From positions 1-64,000 of the forward strand of contig CAYQKY010000017.1 of assembly GCA_964418125.1 (NCBI GenBank): a DNA stretch of 64,000 bases, given 5' to 3'. Positions 44,827 through 51,799 of this stretch are shown in pieces. This DNA is from JACJXW01 sp964418125. Its GTDB lineage: Bacteria; Bacteroidota; Bacteroidia; Chitinophagales; Saprospiraceae. The notes under the pieces are model-generated. The model did not search any database, was not told the DNA's origin, and saw only the letters and a list, made by a program, of their open reading frames with translations. Position 1 is the stretch's first letter, and each line of letters opens with the position of its first letter. The position numbers and the translations under genes were made by a program.

Positions 44827-46395
44827 TTAGCGGCTCTGAGAAATACCGGCCTTACTTCCGCGGCTTTTTAATTTTTGCCGGACGAAATTCTCCCATTCTG
44901 CAAATTGTTTACCCCTCATTACCCTTGGGAACTTGTTCTGCCCCCCCATCTTGCCTTTCGATTCCTGCCACTGGTAGAATAACTCAACCGGGAGCGTTTG
45001 TACCTGCATGTGGAGCAAAGACCCGCGTTCCGTGCGGTAATCATAATTGACTTCCTTTAGCCGCTGGTCCAGCATCCGGCCTGCGGCGGCGCTATCGGCC
45101 ATCGGCTCGCAGCCGATGTACCATTTGTGGACAAAGCGGCCCTCCTCCACAATCGGGCTGACGGTGAACTCCCGGATGTTAATGTCCAGCTTTTCTTCAA
45201 CGGCCTGAATGCCCTGGTTCATATTATCCACCGACAGGTGCTCTCCGCAGATGCTGAGGAAGTGCTTGATGCGGCCGGTAATGGCGATCTCCCACTTCTC
45301 TTTATCCGTAAACCGGACGGTATCGCCGATGAGGTAGCGCCAGGCGCCGGAGCAGGTGCTGATCAGAAGGGCGTAATCGACGCCCTCCTGCACATCTTCC
45401 AGGGCCAGGGCCTGTGGCTGGCTTACCAACTGCCCGTCTTCACTGAAATTGGTGGAATTGAAGGGGATGAACTCGAAAAAGATGCCGTTGCGCACCAGCA
45501 GGCGCATGCCTCTCGTGCCCGGGCGGTCCTGATAGGCGATGAAGCCTTCGGAAGCCAGGTAGGTATCCATATATATGAGCGGGTGGGCCAGCAACTTTTC
45601 AAACCCCTTCCTCATCGGTTCGAAAGCAATGCCGCCGTGCACGCAGACCTTCAGGTTGGGCCATATCTGATGGATATTGTCCAGGTTGTGGTATTCGATG
45701 ATGCGCTCCATCATGAGCTGCAACCAGGAAGGGATGCCGACGATGAACCCGATGTCCCATTCCGGCGCCAGGCGGGCGATCTCGTTGATGCGCTCCTCCC
45801 AGTCGCGAATGCGGGCGATCTCAGTTCCCGGCTTGTAGTAGGGCCGCAGCCAGAAGGGAGGCTGGCTGGCGTTGATGCCGCTGAGGTCTCCCATGTAGTA
45901 CCCGCCCTGGTCCTGCAGGTCGCTGCTGCCGCCCAGCATGAGCATGGGCTTGGTGTACTGCTCAGGGTTTACATCGAAATTGGTAAGGGCGAAGAACATC
46001 TTGAGGCCGGCGTGGCGCATTGCCCGCCGCATTTCATCCGAGACCGGGATATGCTTGCTGGGCGCCCCGGAAGTGCCGGAGCTGAGCGCAAAGTATTTGA
46101 TTTTTCCCCGCCAGGATACATTCTCCACTCCCCGAAGGGCCATGTGCCACCAGCGTTCGTACATAGTATCGTAGTCGAAGATGGGGACTCTGGCCTGAAA
46201 TTCCCGCGCAAGATGACTATTAGTGGCTTTCAGTATATCCTTGAAATCGTAGTACTGCCCGAAAGAAGTATGCTGGGCCCGCTTCAGTAATCTGCGCAGC
46301 GTCCGAAGCTGAAGAAGCATGGGGTCTACCTGGAGGTGTTCGAGCCTTTCCCCAATGCTCAATCCTCTCTTTAATAAATTTCCAAAAAAAGGCAT
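44827..46395 (-). CDS. GH3-family acyl-adenylate/amido-synthetase-like protein
   Basis: A 522-residue homologue of the plant GH3 auxin-amido synthetases, which adenylate a carboxylic acid and join it to an amino acid. Visible features are the ATP-binding FALSSGTSGAPSKHIPVS (about 105-122), LMLGGSSDL, a YLASEGFIAYQ segment and the YALLISTCSGAWRYLIGDTVRF region (about 345-370), and a C-terminal lid domain. Bacteroidota often carry one copy of unknown substrate. It lies between a YjbQ gene (77 bp upstream) and a LysE exporter (37 bp downstream) in a minus-strand series; making and exporting an amino-acid conjugate is only a suggestion. Confidence 0.88.
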   Translation of the reverse strand: MPFFGNLLKRGLSIGERLEHLQVDPMLLQLRTLRRLLKRAQHTSFGQYYDFKDILKATNSHLAREFQARVPIFDYDTMYERWWHMALRGVENVSWRGKIKYFALSSGTSGAPSKHIPVSDEMRRAMRHAGLKMFFALTNFDVNPEQYTKPMLMLGGSSDLQDQGGYYMGDLSGINASQPPFWLRPYYKPGTEIARIRDWEERINEIARLAPEWDIGFIVGIPSWLQLMMERIIEYHNLDNIHQIWPNLKVCVHGGIAFEPMRKGFEKLLAHPLIYMDTYLASEGFIAYQDRPGTRGMRLLVRNGIFFEFIPFNSTNFSEDGQLVSQPQALALEDVQEGVDYALLISTCSGAWRYLIGDTVRFTDKEKWEIAITGRIKHFLSICGEHLSVDNMNQGIQAVEEKLDINIREFTVSPIVEEGRFVHKWYIGCEPMADSAAAGRMLDQRLKEVNYDYRTERGSLLHMQVQTLPVELFYQWQESKGKMGGQNKFPRVMRGKQFAEWENFVRQKLKSRGSKAGISQSR

Positions 46396-46452
46396 GTTCT
46401 GGTTGTTTTCCTGTGATCCCGCTCAATTTAACAAAAACGGAGCACATTAGTA

Positions 46453-46479
46453 AATCAACCCAATCAACCCAATCAACCA
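46453..46479. repeat. Tandem AATCAACCC array overlapping a stop codon
   Basis: Three 9-bp units (AATCAACCC at 46453 and 46462, AATCAACCA at 46471) include the TGA stop (46473-46475, minus strand) of the YjbQ gene. Read on the minus strand the word is GGGTTGATT, close to the TTGATTAG words at 4383. No complementary arm is seen, so this looks like a one-armed member. Confidence 0.75.
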
Positions 46480-46886
46480 ATAACCGTCGCCACCAGCCTC
46501 CGGCTCCCGCCATTATTCCGGAACTCGCACAGGTATATGCCCTGCCAGGTGCCGAGGTTAAGCCGGCCGTTGGTAATGGGGATGCTGACGGAGGAGCCGA
46601 TCATAGCGGCTTTGATGTGGGCGGGCATGTCGTCCGGCCCTTCGATGGTATGGGTGAGGAAGGGCATATTTTCCGGGACGATGTGGTTGAAAATGCTCTC
46701 GAAGTCCGTCCGCACGTCGGGGTCGGCGTTCTCGTTGACCGTCAGGGCGGCGGAAGTGTGTTTGATGAAGAGGTGGAGGATACCCCGGGAGGGCAGGCCT
46801 TCCGGTAGCTGGCGGCCCACTTCGTTGGTGATGAGGTGGTAGCCCCGTGGATAGGGCGGCAGGCTGAATTCTTTCTGTAAGACCAT
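46473..46886 (-). CDS. YjbQ/UPF0047 family protein, paralogue 1
   Basis: A 137-residue protein of the YjbQ family, reported in some bacteria to have thiamine-phosphate-synthase-like side activity; the true role is unsettled. It has the family motifs HTSAALTVNENADPDVRTD (about 43-61), EGPDDMPAHIK (about 80-90) with the conserved Asp-Asp and His, and the C-terminal LGTWQGIYLCEFR. Length is normal. It sits in a minus-strand run between DUF6089 (35 bp upstream) and GH3 (77 bp downstream). A second member lies 3.6 kb away at 50488. Its last codons are inside a tandem word array. Confidence 0.9.
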   Translation of the reverse strand: MVLQKEFSLPPYPRGYHLITNEVGRQLPEGLPSRGILHLFIKHTSAALTVNENADPDVRTDFESIFNHIVPENMPFLTHTIEGPDDMPAHIKAAMIGSSVSIPITNGRLNLGTWQGIYLCEFRNNGGSRRLVATVIG

Positions 46887-46921
46887 AGCGTTTCTCTTGT
46901 TCGGGCGAAAGATACGATTTC

Positions 46922-47749
46922 CTACCTCCTCCCGTACTCCGGGCAGCGGATATCGCCGAAGTAGTAGACCAGGCCTACGCCCAGGAGCACGAAGCTGTCG
47001 TTGTTGTTGCTGTTGCCCCGCTGGGTACCTTTCTGGCCGATCTGGCTGCCTTCCACCCCGGGGATGTCGACGGAGCGGTCGGAGAGGTCGACTGCCGTCT
47101 GGTTGCGCAGTTTGAGCAGGTCCTTTTTGTCGGGATAGACGGTGCTGACGTCATCCAGGTAATCGGTGAAGAGGCTGCGGGCGCTCAGCTCGAAGTTGAG
47201 GCTCCACTCGTAGCTCAGGTCGACCTTGATGCCCAGGCCGTAGGCCAGGCCGCCGCTGACGCTGTAGTACTCTTCGCCTCTGAACTGCCCCTCTGTACCC
47301 AGGGGGCGGAGCTCTACCATTTCGCCCTGGTAGGATGCTTTGGGGTTGAAGTGGAAAACATTGAAGCCGGCGAAAATATAGGGGGTAAAGAATTCATCCT
47401 TGCTGCCGTGGGTATAGGGCAGGAAGTTGAACTCCAGCTGGGCCGCCCCTTCGAGGATGCTGGATTCGAAGCTCAGGTTCCTCGCCTGCTCAAAAGGGTT
47501 GCCGGAGTTGGCGTCATCGGCCATCACTTTACCGTAGTTGGCGGAAAGTTTAAAGCAGACGCGGTTGTTGAAGTTGTACCGGGCGATGGCGCCTCCCGCC
47601 AGCCCGGGCATGCTCAGGTCGTAGTTGGTGTTCAGGTCTCCGAAGTAATAGGAGGCGCCCAGCCAGCCGCCGGCTTCCCAGCCTTTTTGTGCATGGGCGA
47701 AAGAGAACGTTCCCAGGATTATAGTAGCAAAAAGTACTGCTTTTTTCAC
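46922..47749 (-). CDS. DUF6089-type outer-membrane beta-barrel protein
   Basis: A 275-residue exported protein (signal MKKAVLFATIILGTFSFAHAQ) made of alternating amphipathic strands as in an 8-10 stranded outer-membrane barrel: GWLGASYYFGDLNTNYDL, GAIARYNFNNRVCFKL, FTPYIFAGFNVFHFNPKA and LAYGLGIKVDLSYEWSLNFE, ending in GLVYYFGDIRCPEYGRR. It matches the Bacteroidota family named DUF6089. A structural or porin-like envelope role is inferred; nothing catalytic is visible. It is divergent from the ENPP phosphodiesterase gene, with a promoter-like TATCTTTG box 29 bp upstream of its start, and leads the YjbQ-GH3-LysE series. Confidence 0.85.
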   Translation of the reverse strand: MKKAVLFATIILGTFSFAHAQKGWEAGGWLGASYYFGDLNTNYDLSMPGLAGGAIARYNFNNRVCFKLSANYGKVMADDANSGNPFEQARNLSFESSILEGAAQLEFNFLPYTHGSKDEFFTPYIFAGFNVFHFNPKASYQGEMVELRPLGTEGQFRGEEYYSVSGGLAYGLGIKVDLSYEWSLNFELSARSLFTDYLDDVSTVYPDKKDLLKLRNQTAVDLSDRSVDIPGVEGSQIGQKGTQRGNSNNNDSFVLLGVGLVYYFGDIRCPEYGRR

Positions 47750-47777
47750 GTTTGGTGCGTTTTTTTAAATCGAGCTG

Positions 47778-47785
47778 CAAAGATA
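47778..47785 (-). promoter_or_regulatory. Candidate -7 box (TATCTTTG)
   Basis: The minus-strand TATCTTTG matches TAnnTTTG 29 bases upstream of the DUF6089 start, giving a leader of about 22 bases. No clear -33 TTG was found. Confidence 0.45.
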
Positions 47786-47920
47786 GCCTTAAAATTCGGG
47801 AATAGAACGGAAAAAGCATTACTCATGGTATGTATGCCGGCCCGAAAACAACTGCCGTGCAATTCCGAAAATCCTGAAAATCCTGTCTATTTTTGCTGGC
47901 AACAACAAACGCTTCTTCCA

Positions 47921-49159
47921 ATGATACGCTTTCTCCTTTTGTTCTTCGTTCTCCTGCTCAGCCAGGCGGGCCCGGCGCAAACCAACCGCCCGGAGCATTA
48001 CGAAAAACCCTACGTCATCCTCATCTCCTGCGATGGCCTGCGGTATGATTATGTCGAGCGCTTTCGGCCGCCCCACCTAAGCAAATTCATCGCAGAAGGG
48101 GTGCAGGCCGCTTCCATGATCTCCAGCTATCCGGCCAAGACCTTCCCCAACCACTACACCATCGCCACCGGCATGTATCCCGAGAACCACGGCCTGGTGG
48201 ACAATACCTTCTACGACCCCGAACGGGGTCAAATGTACCGGACCGGCAACCGGGATGCGGTGGAGGACGGCGCCTGGTACAAGGGCACGCCCCTCTGGGT
48301 CAATGCCGAGCAAAACGGCATGGTGTCGGCCAGCTATTTTTTCGTTGGCTCTGAAGCGGACATACAGGGCATTCATCCTACATACTACTATACTTACAAG
48401 CATGACACCCCCAACGAAGTGCGTGTTCAGCAGGTGCTCGACTGGCTGGCCCTGCCCGCCGCCCAACGGCCGCACATGATCACCCTCTATTTTGCAGATA
48501 TGGACGATGCCGGCCACCGCTACGGCCCCAGCGATGATGGGCACATCGGCGCCTCCCTGCTGGAACTGGACCGGGCGCTTGGCCAGCTGTTCGAAGGCAT
48601 AAAGGCCAGCGGCCTGCCTGTCAATACCATCATCGTCTCCGACCACGGTATGGTCGACGTCAGTATCGATAAGCTGATCAACACAGACCCGCTGGAACAG
48701 GACGAGCAGTACCGCATCGCCAACAACGGCGCCCTGGCGCACGTCTACCTGAAAGAAGGGGCGGACGGGGAAGCCGCCAATCAATTCCTGAAAAGCAAGG
48801 AAGAGCACTTCCGGGTATACCGGACAGAGGATTTTCCGTTCTACCGATCCTGCCCGCCTAATCCCCGCCTGGGCGACTTCATCATCCTGCCCGATTACGG
48901 CTATTACCTGCGCGACAGCCGCCGCATCGCCATGGCCCGGCAGGGCAATTTCACACAGGGCGGCGAGCATGGCTTCAATCCGGAATTTATTGAGATGCAC
49001 GCCATTTTTTATGCCAACGGGCCCGTCTTCAGGAAGGGTCTCAGGATACCTTCTTTCCGGAACGTCCACGTCTATCCGCTGGTTTGTCGGATACTGGGGC
49101 TGCCGGTCCCGGAAGGGATTGATGGACGGGTGGAGGTGTTGGAAGGCATACTGAAATAG
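47921..49159 (+). CDS. Secreted ENPP-type phosphodiesterase/nucleotide pyrophosphatase
   Basis: A 412-residue exported enzyme of the alkaline phosphatase superfamily, close to ecto-nucleotide pyrophosphatase/phosphodiesterases. The signal peptide is MIRFLLLFFVLLLSQAGPAQ. Zinc site and nucleophile residues are recognisable: D38 (ISCDGLR), nucleophile T74 (SYPAKTFPNHYT), FADMDDAGHRYG (Asp and His), VSDHGMV (Asp, His) and a late GGEHGF histidine. It would hydrolyse phosphodiester or pyrophosphate bonds in nucleotides or lipids outside the cytoplasm. ATG 47921 is the start; earlier in-frame ATGs would run back into the divergent DUF6089 gene. Confidence 0.9.
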   Translation: MIRFLLLFFVLLLSQAGPAQTNRPEHYEKPYVILISCDGLRYDYVERFRPPHLSKFIAEGVQAASMISSYPAKTFPNHYTIATGMYPENHGLVDNTFYDPERGQMYRTGNRDAVEDGAWYKGTPLWVNAEQNGMVSASYFFVGSEADIQGIHPTYYYTYKHDTPNEVRVQQVLDWLALPAAQRPHMITLYFADMDDAGHRYGPSDDGHIGASLLELDRALGQLFEGIKASGLPVNTIIVSDHGMVDVSIDKLINTDPLEQDEQYRIANNGALAHVYLKEGADGEAANQFLKSKEEHFRVYRTEDFPFYRSCPPNPRLGDFIILPDYGYYLRDSRRIAMARQGNFTQGGEHGFNPEFIEMHAIFYANGPVFRKGLRIPSFRNVHVYPLVCRILGLPVPEGIDGRVEVLEGILK

Positions 49160-49243
49160 CGAATAACCGCATTTACCGCCACTGACAATTATCATTTTCA
49201 TTCTCCCCTCCAATCCCTAGCTTTTGGGAAAAACAAAACCGTC

Positions 49244-49528
49244 ATGCCCGAAAAGACCCTCAACGACTTTCACCGCAGCCTGAGCTGGTCAACCCGGATC
49301 TATACCTTGCTCACCATAGCCATTGCCGTCGGCGCCTTCGTTTTTGATGCCTGGAGCACCAACTGGGCTATGACTATGATGGTAGCCCTGGCCGTCGTGC
49401 TCTTCGTGGAAAGCTTTGCGCTTTATTTTCAGAACCACCCGCGCACGTGGCGTATGGTGCGGTGGGGGCTGTTCTTGTTGTTGCTCCTGCTGCTCCTGAC
49501 CGGATCTATCCGGAGCGGCTACTTTTAA
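49244..49528 (+). CDS. Small membrane protein
   Basis: A 94-residue protein with three hydrophobic helices (IYTLLTIAIAVGAFVFDAW, WAMTMMVALAVVLFVESFALY and WGLFLLLLLLLLTGSI) and short polar loops. No family is recognised. It follows the ENPP gene by 84 bp in the same direction. Its last codons (RSGYF and stop) lie inside a copy of the dispersed hairpin repeat. The regular membrane pattern and codon use support a real gene. Confidence 0.65.
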   Translation: MPEKTLNDFHRSLSWSTRIYTLLTIAIAVGAFVFDAWSTNWAMTMMVALAVVLFVESFALYFQNHPRTWRMVRWGLFLLLLLLLLTGSIRSGYF

Positions 49529-49545
49529 GTGGCCGTTTGGACTAT
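49511..49545 (+). repeat. Dispersed hairpin repeat, copy 3, overlapping a gene end
   Basis: CGGCTACTT (49516-49524) pairs with AAGTGGCCG (49527-49535) with one T-G wobble at the same place as in copy 4. It carries the TAA stop of the small membrane protein and directly precedes a kptA remnant. Confidence 0.6.
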
Positions 49546-49862
49546 TTCCTTTGCGATTGCGGTTGCGACTGCACCACGTCCATCTTTCTCCCGATACGGA
49601 AACGGCCGTCAAGGTGGGCAGGCGCCATGGCAAGGTGGCCGTTCTGCAGATAGATTGCCGGGCGATGCAGGAAGCCGGGCATACTTTCTACCGCTCCCAG
49701 AACGGCGTCTGGCTGACGGAATAGGTGCCGCCTCAGTTTTTGCAGAAAATTATTTAGATTCAGGCCGCGGCAAATAATCCCTCCTTTTCCAAAACCCAAA
49801 CCCTTGTTTTAACATTGATATACTGATCACTTACTTTTTTTTTCAAAAAAACACTTCGAGAA
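49529..49862. other. 334-bp stretch holding a broken kptA fragment
   Basis: No intact gene. The stretch begins in a dispersed hairpin repeat, holds the kptA remnant (49563-49757), and ends in an AT-rich leader of the nitroreductase gene with a weak TAACATTG box near 49812. Open frames on either strand across the remnant have no separate support. Confidence 0.6.
49563..49757 (+). pseudogene. kptA: C-terminal remnant of RNA 2'-phosphotransferase (KptA/Tpt1)
   Basis: Translated in one frame, this stretch gives HHVHLSPDTETAVKVGRRHG, then a segment ending IDCRAMQEAGHTFYRSQNG, then VWLTE, a TAG stop (49722-49724), and VPPQFLQKII before a second stop. This is the C-terminal third of KptA, which moves a 2'-phosphate from RNA to NAD. 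The N-terminal two thirds are missing and the internal stop replaces the residue before the usual VPP motif, so the gene is dead. Its left edge lies about 20 bp from a dispersed hairpin repeat; a low-complexity TTGCGATTGCGGTTGCGACTG stretch marks the junction. No intact copy is in the window. Confidence 0.85.
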
Positions 49863-50465
49863 ATGGCCAACCTTTCCATTGTTGAACTGGAGGAGAAAAA
49901 GGTTGCAGCAACCACCCGGCCTGTCCTTAGCTTCATTCGCCGGCGCTGGAGCCCCCGTTCCTTTGCCGATAAGCCCATCGCAGATGAAGATATGCAAACC
50001 CTGTTTGAAGCCGCCGGCTGGGCGGCCAGCTCCCGCAATGAGCAACCCTGGGAATACATCTATGCCCACCGCTCCGACGAAGAAGGATTCCAAAGGCTGC
50101 TGGACTGCCTCAACGAAGGCAACCGGAAATGGGCAAAGGACGCCGCCGTACTGGTATTGAGCCTGGCCCGCCTCCACCATTCCCACAACGGGAAACCCAA
50201 CCGCCATTACCTGCACGATACCGGCTCCGCCAATACTACCATGCTGCTGCAGGCGGCTTCCATGGATATCTACGGCCACATGATGGCCGGTTTCCAGATG
50301 GATAAAACCATTGAAGTCCTTGAACTGCCGGACGAAGTTGAGCCCTGTTGCTTCATCGCCCTCGGCTACCTGGGAACTCCCGATCAACTGGAAGAGCCCT
50401 TTCGCAGCCGCGAGCTGAACCCACGCCGGCGTCGGCCGGTTGGGGAATTCACCCGCAAACTTTGA
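49863..50465 (+). CDS. Nitroreductase-family FMN oxidoreductase
   Basis: A 200-residue cytosolic flavoprotein of the nitroreductase fold. The N-terminal FMN-contacting RRRWSPRSFADKPI (about 25-40), the AGWAASSRNEQPWEYI segment (about 55-70), the central NTTMLLQAASMDIYGHMMAG (about 120-140) and the GYLGTPDQL region near 175 are the usual order. Members reduce nitro compounds, quinones or flavins with NAD(P)H; the physiological substrate is unknown. It is followed after 22 bp by a YjbQ paralogue and probably forms an operon with it. Confidence 0.88.
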   Translation: MANLSIVELEEKKVAATTRPVLSFIRRRWSPRSFADKPIADEDMQTLFEAAGWAASSRNEQPWEYIYAHRSDEEGFQRLLDCLNEGNRKWAKDAAVLVLSLARLHHSHNGKPNRHYLHDTGSANTTMLLQAASMDIYGHMMAGFQMDKTIEVLELPDEVEPCCFIALGYLGTPDQLEEPFRSRELNPRRRRPVGEFTRKL

Positions 50466-50487
50466 TCCACCCTCTAACCTCACAGCC

Positions 50488-50910
50488 ATGCAGATCCTTA
50501 CCCGCACTATCGAATTTTCCACCAAAGGCCATACCGATATCATTGACCTCACCCCCCGCATTCGGCAGGCGTTGATAGAAACCGGCCTGCAGGAGGGGCA
50601 GGTTTCCGTTTTCGCCATTGGTTCTACTACCGGCATTTCTACCGTAGAGTATGAGCCTGGCCTGGTGAAGCACGATATCCGTAATATGCTCGAGCAGTTT
50701 GCTCCTTATGGGAGGAACTACGAGCATAACAAGACCTGGGGCGATGACAATGGCGCCGCCCACCTGCGTTCTACCCTAGTCGGGACATCCTACGTAGCTC
50801 CTTTCAACGATGGCCAACTCCTGTTGGGCACCTGGCAGCAGGTCATCTTCATCGATTTCGATACGCGCCCCCGGCAAAGGAGGGTTGTGCTGCAGTTTAT
50901 GGGAAAGTAA
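50488..50910 (+). CDS. YjbQ/UPF0047 family protein, paralogue 2
   Basis: A 140-residue member of the same family as the gene at 46473. Motifs: GSTTGISTVEYEPGLVKHD in place of HTSAALTVNENADPDVRTD, GDDNGAAHLRSTLVGTS with the conserved Asp-Asp and His, and LGTWQQVIFIDFD. The two paralogues are diverged and belong to different subgroups. ATG 50488 (MQILTRTIEF) is the start; an upstream ATG at 50440 lies in the nitroreductase gene. It is 22 bp after that gene. Confidence 0.9.
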   Translation: MQILTRTIEFSTKGHTDIIDLTPRIRQALIETGLQEGQVSVFAIGSTTGISTVEYEPGLVKHDIRNMLEQFAPYGRNYEHNKTWGDDNGAAHLRSTLVGTSYVAPFNDGQLLLGTWQQVIFIDFDTRPRQRRVVLQFMGK

Positions 50911-51002
50911 GTTTCCTTTCTTTTTGAGCTGCGGTGGTATGCCATTTATTGAATAAATAGCGTACTATTGCAATTGAATAGTGTCAAAACGAACTGATCC
51001 CC

Positions 51003-51746
51003 ATGAGCAGTATACGCGTGTACCGTGACTCCCTTCCCGTTATTGATGTCCCTCAAATGGCCGAAGTAGACCGCCTCATGGCCGAGGAATACCACATCAG
51101 CCTCCTTCAGATGATGGAAAATGCCGGCCGTTGCCTGGCGGTTCTTGCCCGTGACCGGTTCCTGGAAGGCAACCCTTCCGGAAAAAGAGTAATGGTGCTT
51201 GCCGGCACCGGCAATAATGCAGGGGGAGCCCTGGCGTGCGCCCGGAGGCTGCACGGCTGGGGCGCAGAAATAGAGATCTATACCGCTACTGCCCCGGAAG
51301 AGATGAAGCCCGCTTCCGCCCATCAGCTCGGCATTCTCGAGCGCATAGGGGTTTCCATAAGGAGCGGTGCTGAGCTGGGCGCGACCCGTGGTTTCGAACT
51401 CATCGTAGATGGCATCATTGGCTACAACCTGTCCGGAGACCCCCGCGGCCTGCCCAAAAGTATGATCGAATGGGCCAACCGGTCGCCCATTCCCACCCTT
51501 TCTCTGGATACTCCCTCCGGGCTGGATTTAACTACCGGGGCTGTTCACAAACCCACCATCAAAGCCCGGGCAACGCTTACCCTGGCCCTGCCGAAAAAGG
51601 GGCTTTACGGCGAAAAAGTGGTGGACCTGCGCGGAGAACTCTACCTGGGAGATATCGGCGTGCCTCCTGCTTTATACGAAGAGCCGGGCCTGGAATTGAA
51701 GGTGGGCCCTATTTTCTGCGAATCCGACGTATTAAGGATTGAATGA
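51003..51746 (+). CDS. NAD(P)H-hydrate epimerase-like protein (YjeF N-terminal domain)
   Basis: A 247-residue single-domain protein of the YjeF_N family, which interconverts the R and S forms of damaged hydrated NAD(P)H. Motifs: VPQMAEVDRLMAEEYHISLLQMMENAG (about 15-42), the nucleotide loop LAGTGNNAGGALACARRL (about 65-82), which lacks the usual GGDG aspartate, IVDGIIGYNLSGDPRG (about 136-151) and LDTPSGLDLTTGAV. The dehydratase half found in bifunctional bacterial enzymes is missing. Changed loop residues leave open a related role. The stop is inside a word hairpin shared with the convergent M16 gene. Confidence 0.82.
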   Translation: MSSIRVYRDSLPVIDVPQMAEVDRLMAEEYHISLLQMMENAGRCLAVLARDRFLEGNPSGKRVMVLAGTGNNAGGALACARRLHGWGAEIEIYTATAPEEMKPASAHQLGILERIGVSIRSGAELGATRGFELIVDGIIGYNLSGDPRGLPKSMIEWANRSPIPTLSLDTPSGLDLTTGAVHKPTIKARATLTLALPKKGLYGEKVVDLRGELYLGDIGVPPALYEEPGLELKVGPIFCESDVLRIE

Positions 51747-51799
51747 ATGAAGGAATGAGTGATTGAGTGCTGGCTTCCTTCATTCCTTCATTCACTAAT
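51741..51799. repeat. 3'-end word hairpin (GAATGAAGGAATGA words) containing two gene ends
   Basis: TGAATGAAGGAATGA (51744-51758) is the exact reverse complement of TCATTCCTTCATTCA (51780-51794). The left arm begins with the TGA stop of the epimerase gene, and the right arm contains the TGA stop (51788-51790) of the convergent M16 gene. The hairpin is thus built from the 3' ends of both genes. Confidence 0.85.

Noticed and set aside
47351..47920. Extended 5' part of the ENPP frame
   Set aside because: It would run through the divergent DUF6089 gene; the signal peptide at 47921 marks the true start.
49529..49777. Small protein gene after the 94-residue membrane protein
   Set aside because: The frame overlaps the kptA remnant in another frame and its composition shows no domain; the remnant frame gives a clear family match.
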